Positions 13,360-23,802 of a stretch of DNA of 64,000 bases are shown here, one piece after another (position 1 is the stretch's first letter; every line of letters begins with the position of its first letter). The position numbers and the translations under genes are program-made. Under the pieces are notes generated by a model that saw only the letters and a list, made by a program, of their open reading frames with translations, did no database searches and was not told where the DNA came from. Origin of the DNA: Eudromia elegans. Taxonomy: Eukaryota > Chordata > Aves > Tinamiformes > Tinamidae. Where the stretch lies: positions 1,099,410 to 1,163,409 of the forward strand of contig PTEX01000236.1 in NCBI GenBank assembly GCA_003342815.1, written 5' to 3'.

Positions 13360-13655
13360 AGGCAGGAATTTGGGACCAGCAGTTTCTGTGATGCCCAGAC
13401 CTCTCCATCAGAGTCAGGAAGGAGTTTTTCCTCATTCCTGTAGCAAGGCTGTCCAGGATCTCCAGGATCTTGGCTGATAAGAGTCTGGAGGGCAGTGTGT
13501 GACCTCCCATTTTCCAGTTTCTCCACCACTGGCATTCTCTGGCTATGCCAGGAGAGAAAGTAGGATGGAGATATTTGCACCATGGGTACATGCCCCTCTT
13601 CACGTAGAAGACAGAAAGGCACTTTTTACAAGCTGAAAAGTCCCAAACTGCCAAG
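13360..13655 (+). repeat. Possible very old CR1 3'-tail relic
   Basis: The block around TCAGGAAGGAGTTTTTCCTC (near 13415) resembles a conserved part of the 3' untranslated region of CR1 elements known from turtles and crocodilians. The rest is too diverged to align by eye. The overlapping 132-residue minus-strand open frame shows no domain and is probably chance. The call rests on a short motif and remains weak. Confidence 0.3.
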
Positions 13656-13659
13656 GTGA

Positions 13660-16600
13660 CTTATCTTATAAAAGAAGGTGATTAATTTTTAGGTGAAGCT
13701 ACAGGATTGGAATCTCGCTATTGCCAGATGAGGTCAAGAGAACGTGGCACGAGTGAAGGCCTGTTTCAACAGACTCTTGTTTGTATACAGGACTTGTATT
13801 TACCTTGAATGGAGATGAATAAGTTTTTAAGCCTTGCAGAGGAAGAAAGAGCTTGTCAACAAATGAGTAAATAAAAGCATAGATGCATCCTGCCAGCAAG
13901 AGATAGGTAACATTGCCACTCATGGGTTTGCTCACTAATAAAGGTGCTTTTCTGATATATTCAAAAAAGCATTTGTTTTATAACACAAGGTGTCTTTTTA
14001 CCTTCAAAAATGAGTTTAGGACAGATATGATGTCACTGAAGTAGCCTCTGCAAATGTGATAGAACATGGACAAAACGGGGGTGGTAGACGAAGATCAAAC
14101 CTAGGAAAATGTGTCAGCGCTAGATAATCATTAATGACTCAGGGAAGAATTTGCCTGAGCCAACAAAGGGTGGAGGAAGGTGCTCAGATGAGAAAAGAGA
14201 TACTGTTCAGGGCAGGAGCAAGCTGTGAAAAACATCCAAGAAGGCAGTGAGGTGAACAGAAGCAGGAAAAATCACTTCACATGACAGAAGCAGCATTCCC
14301 CTCTCATGCATCAAGATTTTAAAAGCCACATTAGACCCCAAACATTTATTCACTATGTGTATAGCTCAAATGAGAGATTTCTTCGTTTGGCTCCTTCTGT
14401 GTGTTTCTTCAGCTGCACGGTTGTATATGTGCTTTGGCAGATGCTCTAGCTTTGTTCTCGACACGTGTCCAAAGTGCTAATATAATTTTTCTGGTTGACT
14501 TGAGGAAAAAGGGTCAACGAACCATCTGATAAAACCTGGCATGTACTATACATTCAGCCCATTTAGTACTTTGTATTTCACTACAGAACTAGCTTCTGAA
14601 AGCATTTAAACACCTGTCAGTATCCTGGGTATATTTCCAGATTTTACACTCATGTTTTAAGAAGGAAAAAATATTTATATCTAAATTCTTTTATCTTGAG
14701 GTCATTTGTTTGATGACCAAATCTTACTTCAATTGATGTATACAACCTTTGCTTAATCATTCTTGACACTGCTTTCTCCTGAAATGCTCATGGGATTGTA
14801 CACTGCTGTTAAGCTATGTGAACTAACTGATGTCCTCTGATCAGGCCTGAGCTGAAATTTGTGTAGGGGGATATCTCCTTAGATTTTTCCTGCTATTGCT
14901 TATTTAACTGAAGACTCATCATTTTGTTGGGAAGTGGAAGATTTATCTGCTCAACTGGAGAAGTCTCTCCATAGATGTCTAATCTTGAACTCGTCACCTT
15001 CAGCACCTTTTACTATCAAGAGAGATAAGGGTAAAGAGAGAGAAACAGGTACTTGGGAACATTACTTAACTCACAAAATCAAGGTGATCTTACCTGAGCC
15101 ATAAGAGACCTGATTTGTCTTCATGACTCTGGAGAGTCTAGCTAAACTGCAAACATCTTCACTGTTCATATATATGAGTCGATGTGAGTAACCCTATAGC
15201 TACCGTGGCCTGCAGAAAGACTTAAATTTACCTGATTTACCTGAATGAAGAAAAAAAGACCTACTCTATAGGGTCAGATCAAAAGTCCAGCTGGACTCAC
15301 ATTCTCTTCTATGAGCAGGATACTGCTATTGCTTCCCATGCATATTTGTTATTTTTGCAATTAAAGTGTTTTTAAAGGTATAAAGCTGTTGGAGCTTCCA
15401 CAGCTGAAATGTCTTCAGTGAACGTAATCAAGAAGACAGATGTTTTATTCTTAATTGGATAGTATGGATTCGTTTTTCTTATCTCTATTACTGAAAGTGC
15501 TATAAGAGGATTTTCCAGAATGGTGCTATAAAAATAAAAGTTGATTGATTAATTCAAAACCTACATCAAGGGAATGTCTTCCAGGAATGTTTAGAGGAAA
15601 TGCACAATGGTCTATGAATAGAAGCCATTTAGTGTGTGCATACGGAGGGCCAAATTTGCCGGGAGCTGATATGTTCAGTTTTGGTCATGGCAGATCTGAT
15701 AAAATAGTGACATTTTTCCCTATTCATTCTTTCACATTGCTTTGAATCAGAAGTTGAGGATATTAGAAACATAGACTGTTAGACTGTTTTAGATGTAACT
15801 TTCTTATGTTTTAGGGATTTAAAAAGCAAGTAAATGTATACACAGAAATATAGAGAAAGGTTAACTTCAGGTTGCAGCAAGCTCTCTAAAAACTAGATCT
15901 GAAGAAATGAAAATACTCATCTGAAGCTCTCAAGATGCATAGAAGGTAACTCCTGGCAGGACTTTTTATTTCCCATCAGAAGGTTACTAAAAGCAATGAA
16001 AATTTCTCCTTTGATTTCAGAGGTCTTTGAATTAGACTGTATGTATATGTTTCTAAAACTTTTTTTTTTTTTTTTTTTAATCAAAATGAGAGGAGACATA
16101 AAAAGTCTGTTAGGCTTGAAATACTAACAAAACAAACAACTTCAGGATATTTGTTTAGGAGAGAAATGGCTAAAAATGGACCAAAACCTACATTTTTACA
16201 GTGTGGCCATGCAACTCGAATTACTTCACCAATCTTTTTACTTTAATTGCTATTTCAAATGTGTCCAGCAAATTCCTCATGAACTAGTATCCATTTTGAC
16301 TAGCTTATTTCATAGTCAGGATTAGATTATTAATTGTTTTCCTGGAGCGTGATAATTCACTTTTAATGCAAAACGTTGTCTCTTTTGTCCCTGTTGAGAT
16401 ATGGAGAGGACAAGCCCTCCTTGCTCTCTGATATCTCTCTCCCACTATCAAAACATAAAATGTATTTTATAATGCTTCTTTAGAAATGTATAAAGCCTGA
16501 TTTAATATTGCCCCTTGTTGGCATTACTATTCCGGAACTTTGCCCTTCTAAAGACTAAACGTCATGTTTTAATTACCAGTTTAAATTTATTAATGATCAA

Positions 16601-17847
16601 TTCTTGATTTTGTTTGTCAGTTAAATAGCATCTCTTCCACCATAACATAAACATTTTTTTGATGTATTTAAAGGGTTATATCACCAGGTTAGTTATCTGA
16701 ATGTAATCTTGGAGTGTAATGTAATGAAAATAATTATTTCAAATGTGCGTAATGCATCAAAAAGTATACACAAGCAAACACAGAAATCAAACTATTTTCA
16801 GTCATGTGCTTAACACAGAAGAAAAAAAAGTATATGTGTTAAATCCAAACTCCTGGAGAAATAATCACATTAACTCACCCATTAACTATTCTTTCAATAT
16901 AGATTCTATTTCATACAAAAATTATTCTTTCTATATACTTTTTAACAGTATACCTGCTTCTGTATGGAAAAACTCTCTGTGGTGTTTAGAGATATGGATG
17001 AATAAAGGTCTAAGAAGGAATATTTCCTTTTTTTTGTATGACATGTCTTTGTCACTTTGTCATTCATTAACAACGTGATATGGACCTTGAGAAAACGGTA
17101 ACACACAGCCACCTTAAAAAGAAAATAACATAATCACTCTTCTGCCTTAATGTAAATACATATTGAAGTTCTTTTCCCCATTTTCTCAGAACTGTAATTT
17201 TCTCATTTGTGAAATTGCTTATTGTTTTGTGTGGTTTTTTTTTCTGGGCAGCACCTCAGATTTATGAATGTGAAACACACATATCAGGATCTTATATTTT
17301 CCCCTTGTATGATGAAAAGTAGTAACTTTAAATTGAAGTTTGTCATTATGAGGAGAAGGAAATCAACAGTCCCTATTGCTGTCATTATTGTGTCTGCAAT
17401 TCTTTGAATTATTTTGGGCTCCTGAGGCAAAAAGCCTTAATCTGATTATTGAAAATTATATCATTGATTAGATGTGAAACAACTGGCAGTCTGAAATGAA
17501 AGGATATATGACACTGTGTCACAAATAAACTTGTGGATGCTCTTGACAACATGCAGATTTAAAATCTCTTGTGTCTTTCTTTTTTTCTTTTTTCTTTTTT
17601 TCTTTTTTTTTTCTGCTATAGAGAAATAATGAAGTCCAAAGTAACAAAAATATCAAAAGCTAGTTTTATAGAAAGAAAACTCATGGCACTAAAGCACAAA
17701 TCAAGACTGAAGTATCTTCTCAAAGTCTGATTTTGATAAACACCTAGGCAAAACACTTTCTGAAAACGCTGCTTAACAAGTTGACTAGAACTAATTTATT
17801 GCTTCCTAGATGTCGCCTATGTATGTATTTCATTTCATGCACCTATA
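13660..17847. other. Gene-free stretch
   Basis: No gene recognised. Simple tracts include 19 T at 16060-16078 and a T-rich/CT tract at 17576-17612. The region 16240-16440 is unique, moderately complex sequence with no assigned identity. Confidence 0.5.
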
Positions 17848-18280
17848 ATCATAGAATCATAGAATCATAGAATGGCTAGGGTTGGAAGGGACCTCTAGAG
17901 GTCATCTAGTCCAACCCTCCTGCACACGCAGGGTCCCCTGGAGCATGTGGCACAGGGTGATGTCCAGGCGGGTTTTGAAGATCTCCAGAGAAGGAGACTC
18001 CACCACCTCTCTTGGCAGCCTGTTCCAGTGCTCTGTCACCCTCACCGTTAAAAAATTCTTCCTCAAGTTCCTGTGGAACTTTTGGTGCCTCAATTTGTGG
18101 CCGTTTCCCCTAGTTCTGTCACTGGCCACCACTGAGAAGAGGCCAGCCCCCTCCTCCTCACTCCCTTTCTTGAGATATTTATATCCATTAATCAGGTCCC
18201 CTCTCAGTCTTCTCTTCTGCAGGCTGAAGAGGCCCAGCTCTCTCAGCCTTTCCTCATAGGGCAGATATTCCAGGCCCCTA
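17848..18280 (-). mobile_element. CR1 retrotransposon copy C, short 3' fragment
   Basis: This copy keeps only about 430 bases of CR1, running on the minus strand from the end of ORF2 through the 3' tail. The tail appears on the plus strand as ATAGAATC repeats at 17851-17875. It belongs to the same subfamily as copies A and B but shows more differences. Its minus-strand translation (about 17902-18132) matches the ORF2 C-terminus SDRTRGNG to ITLCHML. The truncated 5' end is at about 18280. The octamer CTATAATC lies just outside the left end (17843-17850) and again right of the element (18293-18300 and 18300-18307), which may be a short target-site duplication. Confidence 0.95.
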
Positions 18281-18310
18281 TATAATCTTAATCTATAATC
18301 TATAATCTCT
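18281..18310. repeat. Heptamer tandem repeat beside CR1 copy C
   Basis: The sequence TCTATAA is repeated about two to three times directly next to the truncated 5' end of the CR1 copy. It may reflect the insertion process or later slippage. Confidence 0.7.
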
Positions 18311-19055
18311 GTTTTAAGTTATAAATACTTTTTAGACCAGACCTGCATTTTGTTTTATGTACAGCACTTCACACAATAGGGGTACAATACCAAACGGCAT
18401 ACTGTTGCTTGACAAATTACAGCCTTTCTGAAAACAGGTCATCAGGCTTGACTTTTTCTTTTGCATATAGATCTGACTTCATCACATATCTATCAGTGGA
18501 AAAATTCATATTCCTTTTGAATAACGAATGTCTTTTGTACCACCAGCAAAGCTAGACATTCTCAAATTCACTCACTGAAACATTCTTATAAAATCCTAAG
18601 ATAAAGATAGTATGCACAGAAAATAAAAATAAGAGGAAATAGTTTAAATTTTAAGTCTTACTATTCAAAAGGTTGTCATTTCTTCTATTTCTCCTGAACA
18701 TATATATATTTCCAGTGTGGGAATATTAGAGCATGCAGAAGAGCAAGTAGGCTGCCAGGAGGGTAAAGATCCTAGGTCCTGTTGGGCTTGAAACTCAGCA
18801 GCAACAGGGAAAATAATTTCAGAAAGGTAAGTGTTAGTTTAATGCTCTTCCCTCTGCTGAAAATGAATAGAGAAAATGCATATCACCACCCCAGCTTATG
18901 CACCTGGAATTAGGAAAGATGAGCCCAAGCCTTAGTTTACAACTTTAAAAAGATAAAAGGTCTGGAAAACAAAACCAGAATGCTTCTTGATCCTAGATCT
19001 AAATGATACCTTAACATTTTGTAACCAAACTTTAGTCATATGCATCTTTGTGTAT
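18311..19055. other. Gene-free spacer between CR1 copies C and B
   Basis: Unique AT-rich sequence with no gene recognised. A short TA tract lies near 18700-18710. Confidence 0.5.
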
Positions 19056-19058
19056 CTA

Positions 19059-19110
19059 TATATGTGTGTGTGTATGTGTATGTATACATACACACACACA
19101 CTTATATATA
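19059..19110. repeat. (GT)n/(AC)n palindrome
   Basis: A GT-rich microsatellite runs directly into an AC-rich one, forming an inverted repeat with arms of about 26 bases centred on GTATAC at 19082-19087. By my pairing 22 of 26 positions match. It can fold into a hairpin or cruciform with almost no loop. It ends about ten bases from the 3' end of CR1 copy B. Confidence 0.9.
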
Positions 19111-19120
19111 CAGATCCATT

Positions 19121-20185
19121 TATAGAATCATAGAATCATAGAATGGCTAGGGTTGGAAGGGACCTGTAGAGGTCATCTAGTCCAACCCCCTGCACACGCA
19201 GGGTCCCCTAGAGCATGTGGCACAGGGTGATGTCCAGGTGGGTTTTGAAGATCTCCAGAGAAGGAGACTCCACCACCTCTCTGGGCAGCCTGTTCCAGTG
19301 CTCTGTCACCCTCACCGTTAAGAAATTCTTCCTCAAGTTCCTGTGGAACTTTTGGTGCCTCAATTTTTGGCCATTTCCCCTAGTTCTATCACTAGCCACC
19401 ACTGAGAAGAGGCCAGCCCCCTCCTCCTCACTCCCTTTCTTGATATATTTATATACATTGATCAGATCCCCTCTCAGTCTTCTCTTCTCCAGGCTGAAGA
19501 GGCCCAGCTCTCTCAGCCTTTCCTCATAGGGAACATGTTCCAGACCCCTAATCATCTTTGTGGCCCTGCGCTGGACTCTCTCTAGCAGCTCCACATCCCT
19601 CCTGCACTGGGGAGCCCAGAACTGCACACAGTACTCGAGGTGCGGCCTCACCAGGGCTGAGTAGAGAGGCAGAATCACCTCCCTCGACCTGCTGGAGACG
19701 CTCTGCTTAATGCACCCCAAGATCCCATTGGCCTTCTTGGCCACGAGGGCACACTGCTGCCTCATGGTCAACTTGTCGTCCACCATGACGCCCAGGTCCC
19801 TCTCTGCGGGGCTGCTCTCCAGGAGGTCGGTCCCCAGCCTGTAGGCATGTCTAGGGTTATTCCTCCCCAGGTGCAGGACCCTACACTTGCCCTTGTTGAA
19901 CTTCATGAGGTTATTCGCCGCCCAGCTGTCCAGTCTGTCCAGGTCCCTCTGGATGGCAGCGCAGCCCTCAGGGCTGTCAGCTATTCCTCCCAGCTTAGTA
20001 TCATCAGCAAACTTGCTGAGGGAGCACTCCATCCCTTCATCTAGGTCGTTAATGAATAAATTGAACAGGACCGGACCAAGGACTGACCCCTGGGGGACAC
20101 CACTATCCACAGGCCTCCAGCTGGACTCGGCACCGCCGATTACTACTCTCTGGGCCCTGTCATTCAGCCAGTTCCTAATCCACCT
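19121..20185 (-). mobile_element. CR1 retrotransposon copy B, 5'-truncated
   Basis: This minus-strand CR1 copy is nearly the same length and sequence as copy A. It runs from the middle of the reverse transcriptase to the octamer-repeat tail, seen on the plus strand as ATAGAATC repeats at 19122-19144. Its 5' truncation lies within about ten bases of the point where copy A is truncated. The flanks carry a weakly matching pair, TATATACAGAT (19105-19115) and TATGTATAGAT (20186-20196), which may be a diverged target-site duplication or chance. It lies about 0.84 kb from copy C and in the same orientation. Confidence 0.97.
19208..20185 (-). pseudogene. CR1 ORF2 reverse transcriptase, C-terminal remnant
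   Basis: This is a second C-terminal remnant of the CR1 ORF2 reverse transcriptase. The frame is completely open on the minus strand from RWIRNWL at the truncated end to ITLCHML and its TAG stop at 19208-19210. It keeps the PQGSVLGP block and the catalytic FADD motif (20000-20011 on the plus strand). The endonuclease and the first half of the RT are missing and there is no native start, so it is non-functional. The lack of stops or frameshifts over about 325 codons, despite no reason for selection after insertion, argues for a recent insertion. It differs from copy A at roughly ten residues in the shared part. Confidence 0.95.
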
Positions 20186-20196
20186 TATGTATAGAT

Positions 20197-22395
20197 TTTT
20201 TCCAACTAATAATGTAAAATATATGATTACAGTAAATAGCTATTGTCATTTTGAATTAGCAATTTCAGAGATGCTGCCACAGTACTCTATGTAAGATTTT
20301 ACGTAAGTATACGTAAAAGTAGAACTATTACACCTAACAAGGTCATGCTTTATTGTCATGCAAGGTAAAACTTAAAATCTATAGGGTTAATTACTATAAT
20401 TTGGAAAAAAAAAAAAAAGACAGTATAAGTAAAATGCAGATGCTGTAATATCTGTGTAATTAATGTGTAATTGCAGCATAATTGCACACTGCTTTTGCTT
20501 TGGCGTAGATTGCTAAGCTGAATTTGAATAGTTAATTATGAATGGATTAATTATAAAAAAATAGACATCATGTTTAATTTATATTTATGAGAGGGTTCCT
20601 TAAATTTACCAAATAAGGAGTGCATAATTTTTTCAATTCCCTCATCAGAATAACATCTCCCTGTATCTGCATGTTACATGCAGACTGCGTGCAAAAGCTA
20701 TAGCAAGTTAAACATAAATCTTAAAAGGATTTTCTTATACATTATGAATTATTTCTCATAATACATAAGCTCATATAATATACATATCACTTGGGCTGAC
20801 AAAGTTGTAGGCAAAAGAAAGATGACTGAAACCCAATGACACAAATATTACAATGAAATATAATTAAAGACACAATAGAAATATTAGTTTTAGAGAAGAA
20901 TCAGAAGTGACAGAGCTTTCCACTGACTTATTTGACTTCTGGCATCAAATCACAGAGTGTGATGGGCAGCTATATTTCTAGGTGGAAGTATCTTGTATTG
21001 AAGAGAAAAAAATAAGAAAACAACAAAACTCTTCTAAACAGTTGCTTTATTCATATATTTGGGTCTTTATCCTCCTTTTTGAATAAATAACTGCTTTTAA
21101 CTGCTGTGGCGCAATAAGGCTAATTCTGACGATGGAAGGAAAGCCTATTGCTGTGGGGTAGGTGGGAATCTTGCAATAGCTGATTGGTGCAGGGTCTTCA
21201 AAAGGTTGTGATTCTAACTTAAGGACACAAGTTAAAGAAATCACAACACAGTCATCTGAAGATGTGTGCTAAGCTGAAAATTCTCTGGTGTGTGGCAATT
21301 CAGTGAAAAGCATGCGAGTGCTGGGGCCATGAAAGCAGGTCTGTGTGGGCTGGATGTGCCCAGGACTGATCTCCTGCAGAAGCCAGCTAGCATGAAACAG
21401 CCTGCTTCTTCATCATTAAGCCTCGTTAGCCTCTGGCATCCAGACTACATAATAAGAATCATCCTTATTTGTGCCAGTTACCCACTTGTCCCTGAAAGTT
21501 ATTTTACAGAGTGCAATGTGGCCAGCTGAAAACCGTGCTAGAGTGTCCTAAATCTTCTCTGGCAAGCATTACTATTACAGATAAAGTGTATTAATTGCAT
21601 AATATTTACAGATTTTTTTTTCTTTTTCTAATAAGGAGCTTACATGTTCAGGGACCACTTATACAACCAGGATAAGTATTAAATATATTTTGTTTTCCTT
21701 AACACTGTCTTCTTGGAGTCCTATGCCCATTGAAAAACATAACTCACCCATTCAAAATTGCTTCTGAGATAAAAAATGGCAACCACATAACAGGCTAAAG
21801 ATAATAATCTTAAATAATCTTAATATCATTGTTAACATTAATATTCTTTTAAAAATATTTTTTCTTTGAATATACGCAATTACTACCCTGAGATTCAGGC
21901 CATGAGGTGAATGATGCAGAACATTAAGGTACTAGGACTAGCAGCAGACATACAGAGCCTGGGTGATTTTAACATGAATATTAAATCTTGTTCGAAAGAT
22001 TTATAAGCACTAGAACAAGCTGGTTATATATAATCTATTTTGTGATCTTAACAGACTTGAGAGAATGTAAAAATGGGAGGGGCGAAAAAAAAATTCTCTT
22101 TTACTCTTCAACTTCTGTTGCTCTCTTTTTCTGGATACACACCAATGAACTTTTTTCCAGATATTGACCTGGTACTGCCATTCTTGATATTTAATTAAGT
22201 AAAGAAAATTATGACTGAAGCCATTGCTAGATTTAAAGATGGTGTGAGCAAAGATTGTGAAAAGAAAGCATAACAAAAAAGAGTCCTTTGGAAAGTATAC
22301 TAAGGAGGCTTTTGAATTGCACATATAAGAGTGGAGGAAAAGACAGTATAGCACATTTCGTACATTTCAACATACACCCTTTACCCCTTGGTCAA
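20197..22395. other. Gene-free stretch with a TAAT-rich cluster
   Basis: No gene recognised. At 20445-20555 there are about eight TAAT or ATTA cores, including TGTGTAATT twice at an 11-base offset (20453 and 20464). Such clustering can mark a homeodomain-bound enhancer but also arises by chance in AT-rich DNA. The 114-residue minus-strand open frame at 22010-22354 has no recognisable domain. Confidence 0.45.
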
Positions 22396-22716
22396 GAACA
22401 GTTTGGTCCCCTCCTCCCTACTTGCTCCTCACCCCTTGGGTATTTATACACGTTGAAAAGATCCTGTCTCAATCTTCTCTTCTCCAGGCTAAACAGGTCC
22501 AACTCACTTAATGTTTCCTGTGGGAAATGTCCATGTCCTAGATGAACAAGTTGAACAGCAGCAGGCCCAACACTGACCTCTGGGGGACACCAGTGGCCAC
22601 AGGGCTCCAGCTAGACTCTGCCCCATTTATCACAACCCTCTGAGTTTTGCCATCTAGCCAGTTCTTAATCCACCTCACTGTCCCTTTGTCCAATCCACAA
22701 TTCCGGAGTGTGCAAG
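22396..22716 (-). mobile_element. CR1 retrotransposon copy D, older and internally deleted
   Basis: This minus-strand CR1 fragment belongs to an older or different subfamily from copies A to C. The part at 22538-22716 translates as reverse transcriptase ([16 protein letters not shown], then [11 protein letters not shown]). The part at 22396-22516 matches the region near the end of ORF2 (CTTCTCTTCTCCAGGCTAA). About 0.5 kb that lies between these two blocks in copies A and B is absent, including the FADD catalytic motif. The junction is near 22517-22535. The 3' tail and octamer repeats are also missing or too diverged to see. Confidence 0.9.
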
Positions 22717-23641
22717 GAAGACAATAGTTTTGTACATACAGTGTCATTTAATACACAACCTGAGTTGAGTACATCTAGTACAAAAGGTCAATAATTAAAA
22801 ATAAAAAAAAAAAAAAAAAAAAAAAAAGGTTTTTAAAAACTTTTATTTATGTGTAAGGACTGTGGGAAAATAAAAGTGACTAAATAAAGAGTCACCAGTT
22901 CCAATCTGGAACACTATCAGACAATCATAACATAGATGTTTAGTGGTGGAAGAAATACTGAGAGTATAAATGCCGTGAAGAGGAGTGCAACAGGAACAAA
23001 CCAGTTAGCTGGATGGGTGGTCTGCTCTTTGGCCTGAAACATGCTCCAATTTTATCATGCTGCCTATAAACAATATTGTTTCTCTAGGGTAATGTTTTTA
23101 ACTCCGTTTGAAAAGCTCCAAAACTGGAACAATGCCTTGTCATAGTTAAAATCAACATTTCGGGTAGTAACCACCACATTAAAGAGCAAAAATGTACTTC
23201 ATAAACCACCAAACACTTTTTTTTTTTCCCCCATTTGGAAATCGGTGTCTATCTAGGTTTGCAGTTCACTCACTCCTCACTATTCAGCAAGAAATATAAA
23301 GATAAGATTGAATCCCTTACACTTCAAGCCAAATGAGGTCACGCCTAAGATTAACACTCAAGGAATGCTAACATTAGTACTCAAATGGTTTGACTTATAG
23401 TGTACTTAGATGCTTTGTTGAAGCAACTGTCCTCAATGGAGACAGATATTTTAGCATACCAAAGGCCTTGGACTTTCATGAACTGCCTCTTGATCTCTCC
23501 TGTCTTGTAGGAAGAGCCCAAGACAACCAAGTTCTTCATGTAATCTGCAACAGCTTGCAGGGTTAAGTCTTGGTTTCAAATAATGATGAAGACAATTATT
23601 TAAAAAAAAAAAGGGAGTCTTCTAGAGAAGCAATTGTGACC
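22717..23641. other. Gene-free stretch
   Basis: No gene recognised. A run of 25 A lies at 22803-22827; no gene-derived sequence is visible beside it that would mark a processed pseudogene. Confidence 0.5.
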
Positions 23642-23802
23642 AGAAGAAAAGAAAGAAGAAGGAAAAGGAGAAGAGGAAGGAAAAGGGGAAGGAAAAGGGA
23701 AGGGGAAGGGGAAGGGGGAAGGGAAGGGAAGGGAAGGGAAGGGAAGGGAAGGGAAGGGAAGGGAAGGGAAGGGAAGGGAAGGGAAGGGAAGGGGAGAAAG
23801 AA
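23642..23802 (+). repeat. Polypurine tract with (GGGAA)n array
   Basis: All 161 bases on the plus strand are A or G. The right part is an array of about 15 units of GGGAA (about 23716-23790), preceded by irregular GGGGAA and GAAGG units. Polypurine mirror-like tracts can form triplex (H-DNA). Runs of three or more G separated by two A also fit the sequence rule for G-quadruplexes. Confidence 0.97.

Noticed and set aside
13256-13654. 132-residue minus-strand open frame
   Set aside because: Overlaps a possible repeat relic, shows no domain, and has competing frames of similar length on the same stretch.
17882-20294. Plus-strand open frames across CR1 copies B and C
   Set aside because: They are antisense shadows of the minus-strand CR1 reverse transcriptase; the same antisense peptide recurs opposite copy A.
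22803-22827. Poly-A tract as the tail of a processed pseudogene
   Set aside because: The adjacent sequence resembles no coding sequence and no target-site duplication is visible. The same holds for the A runs at 47772 and 63968.
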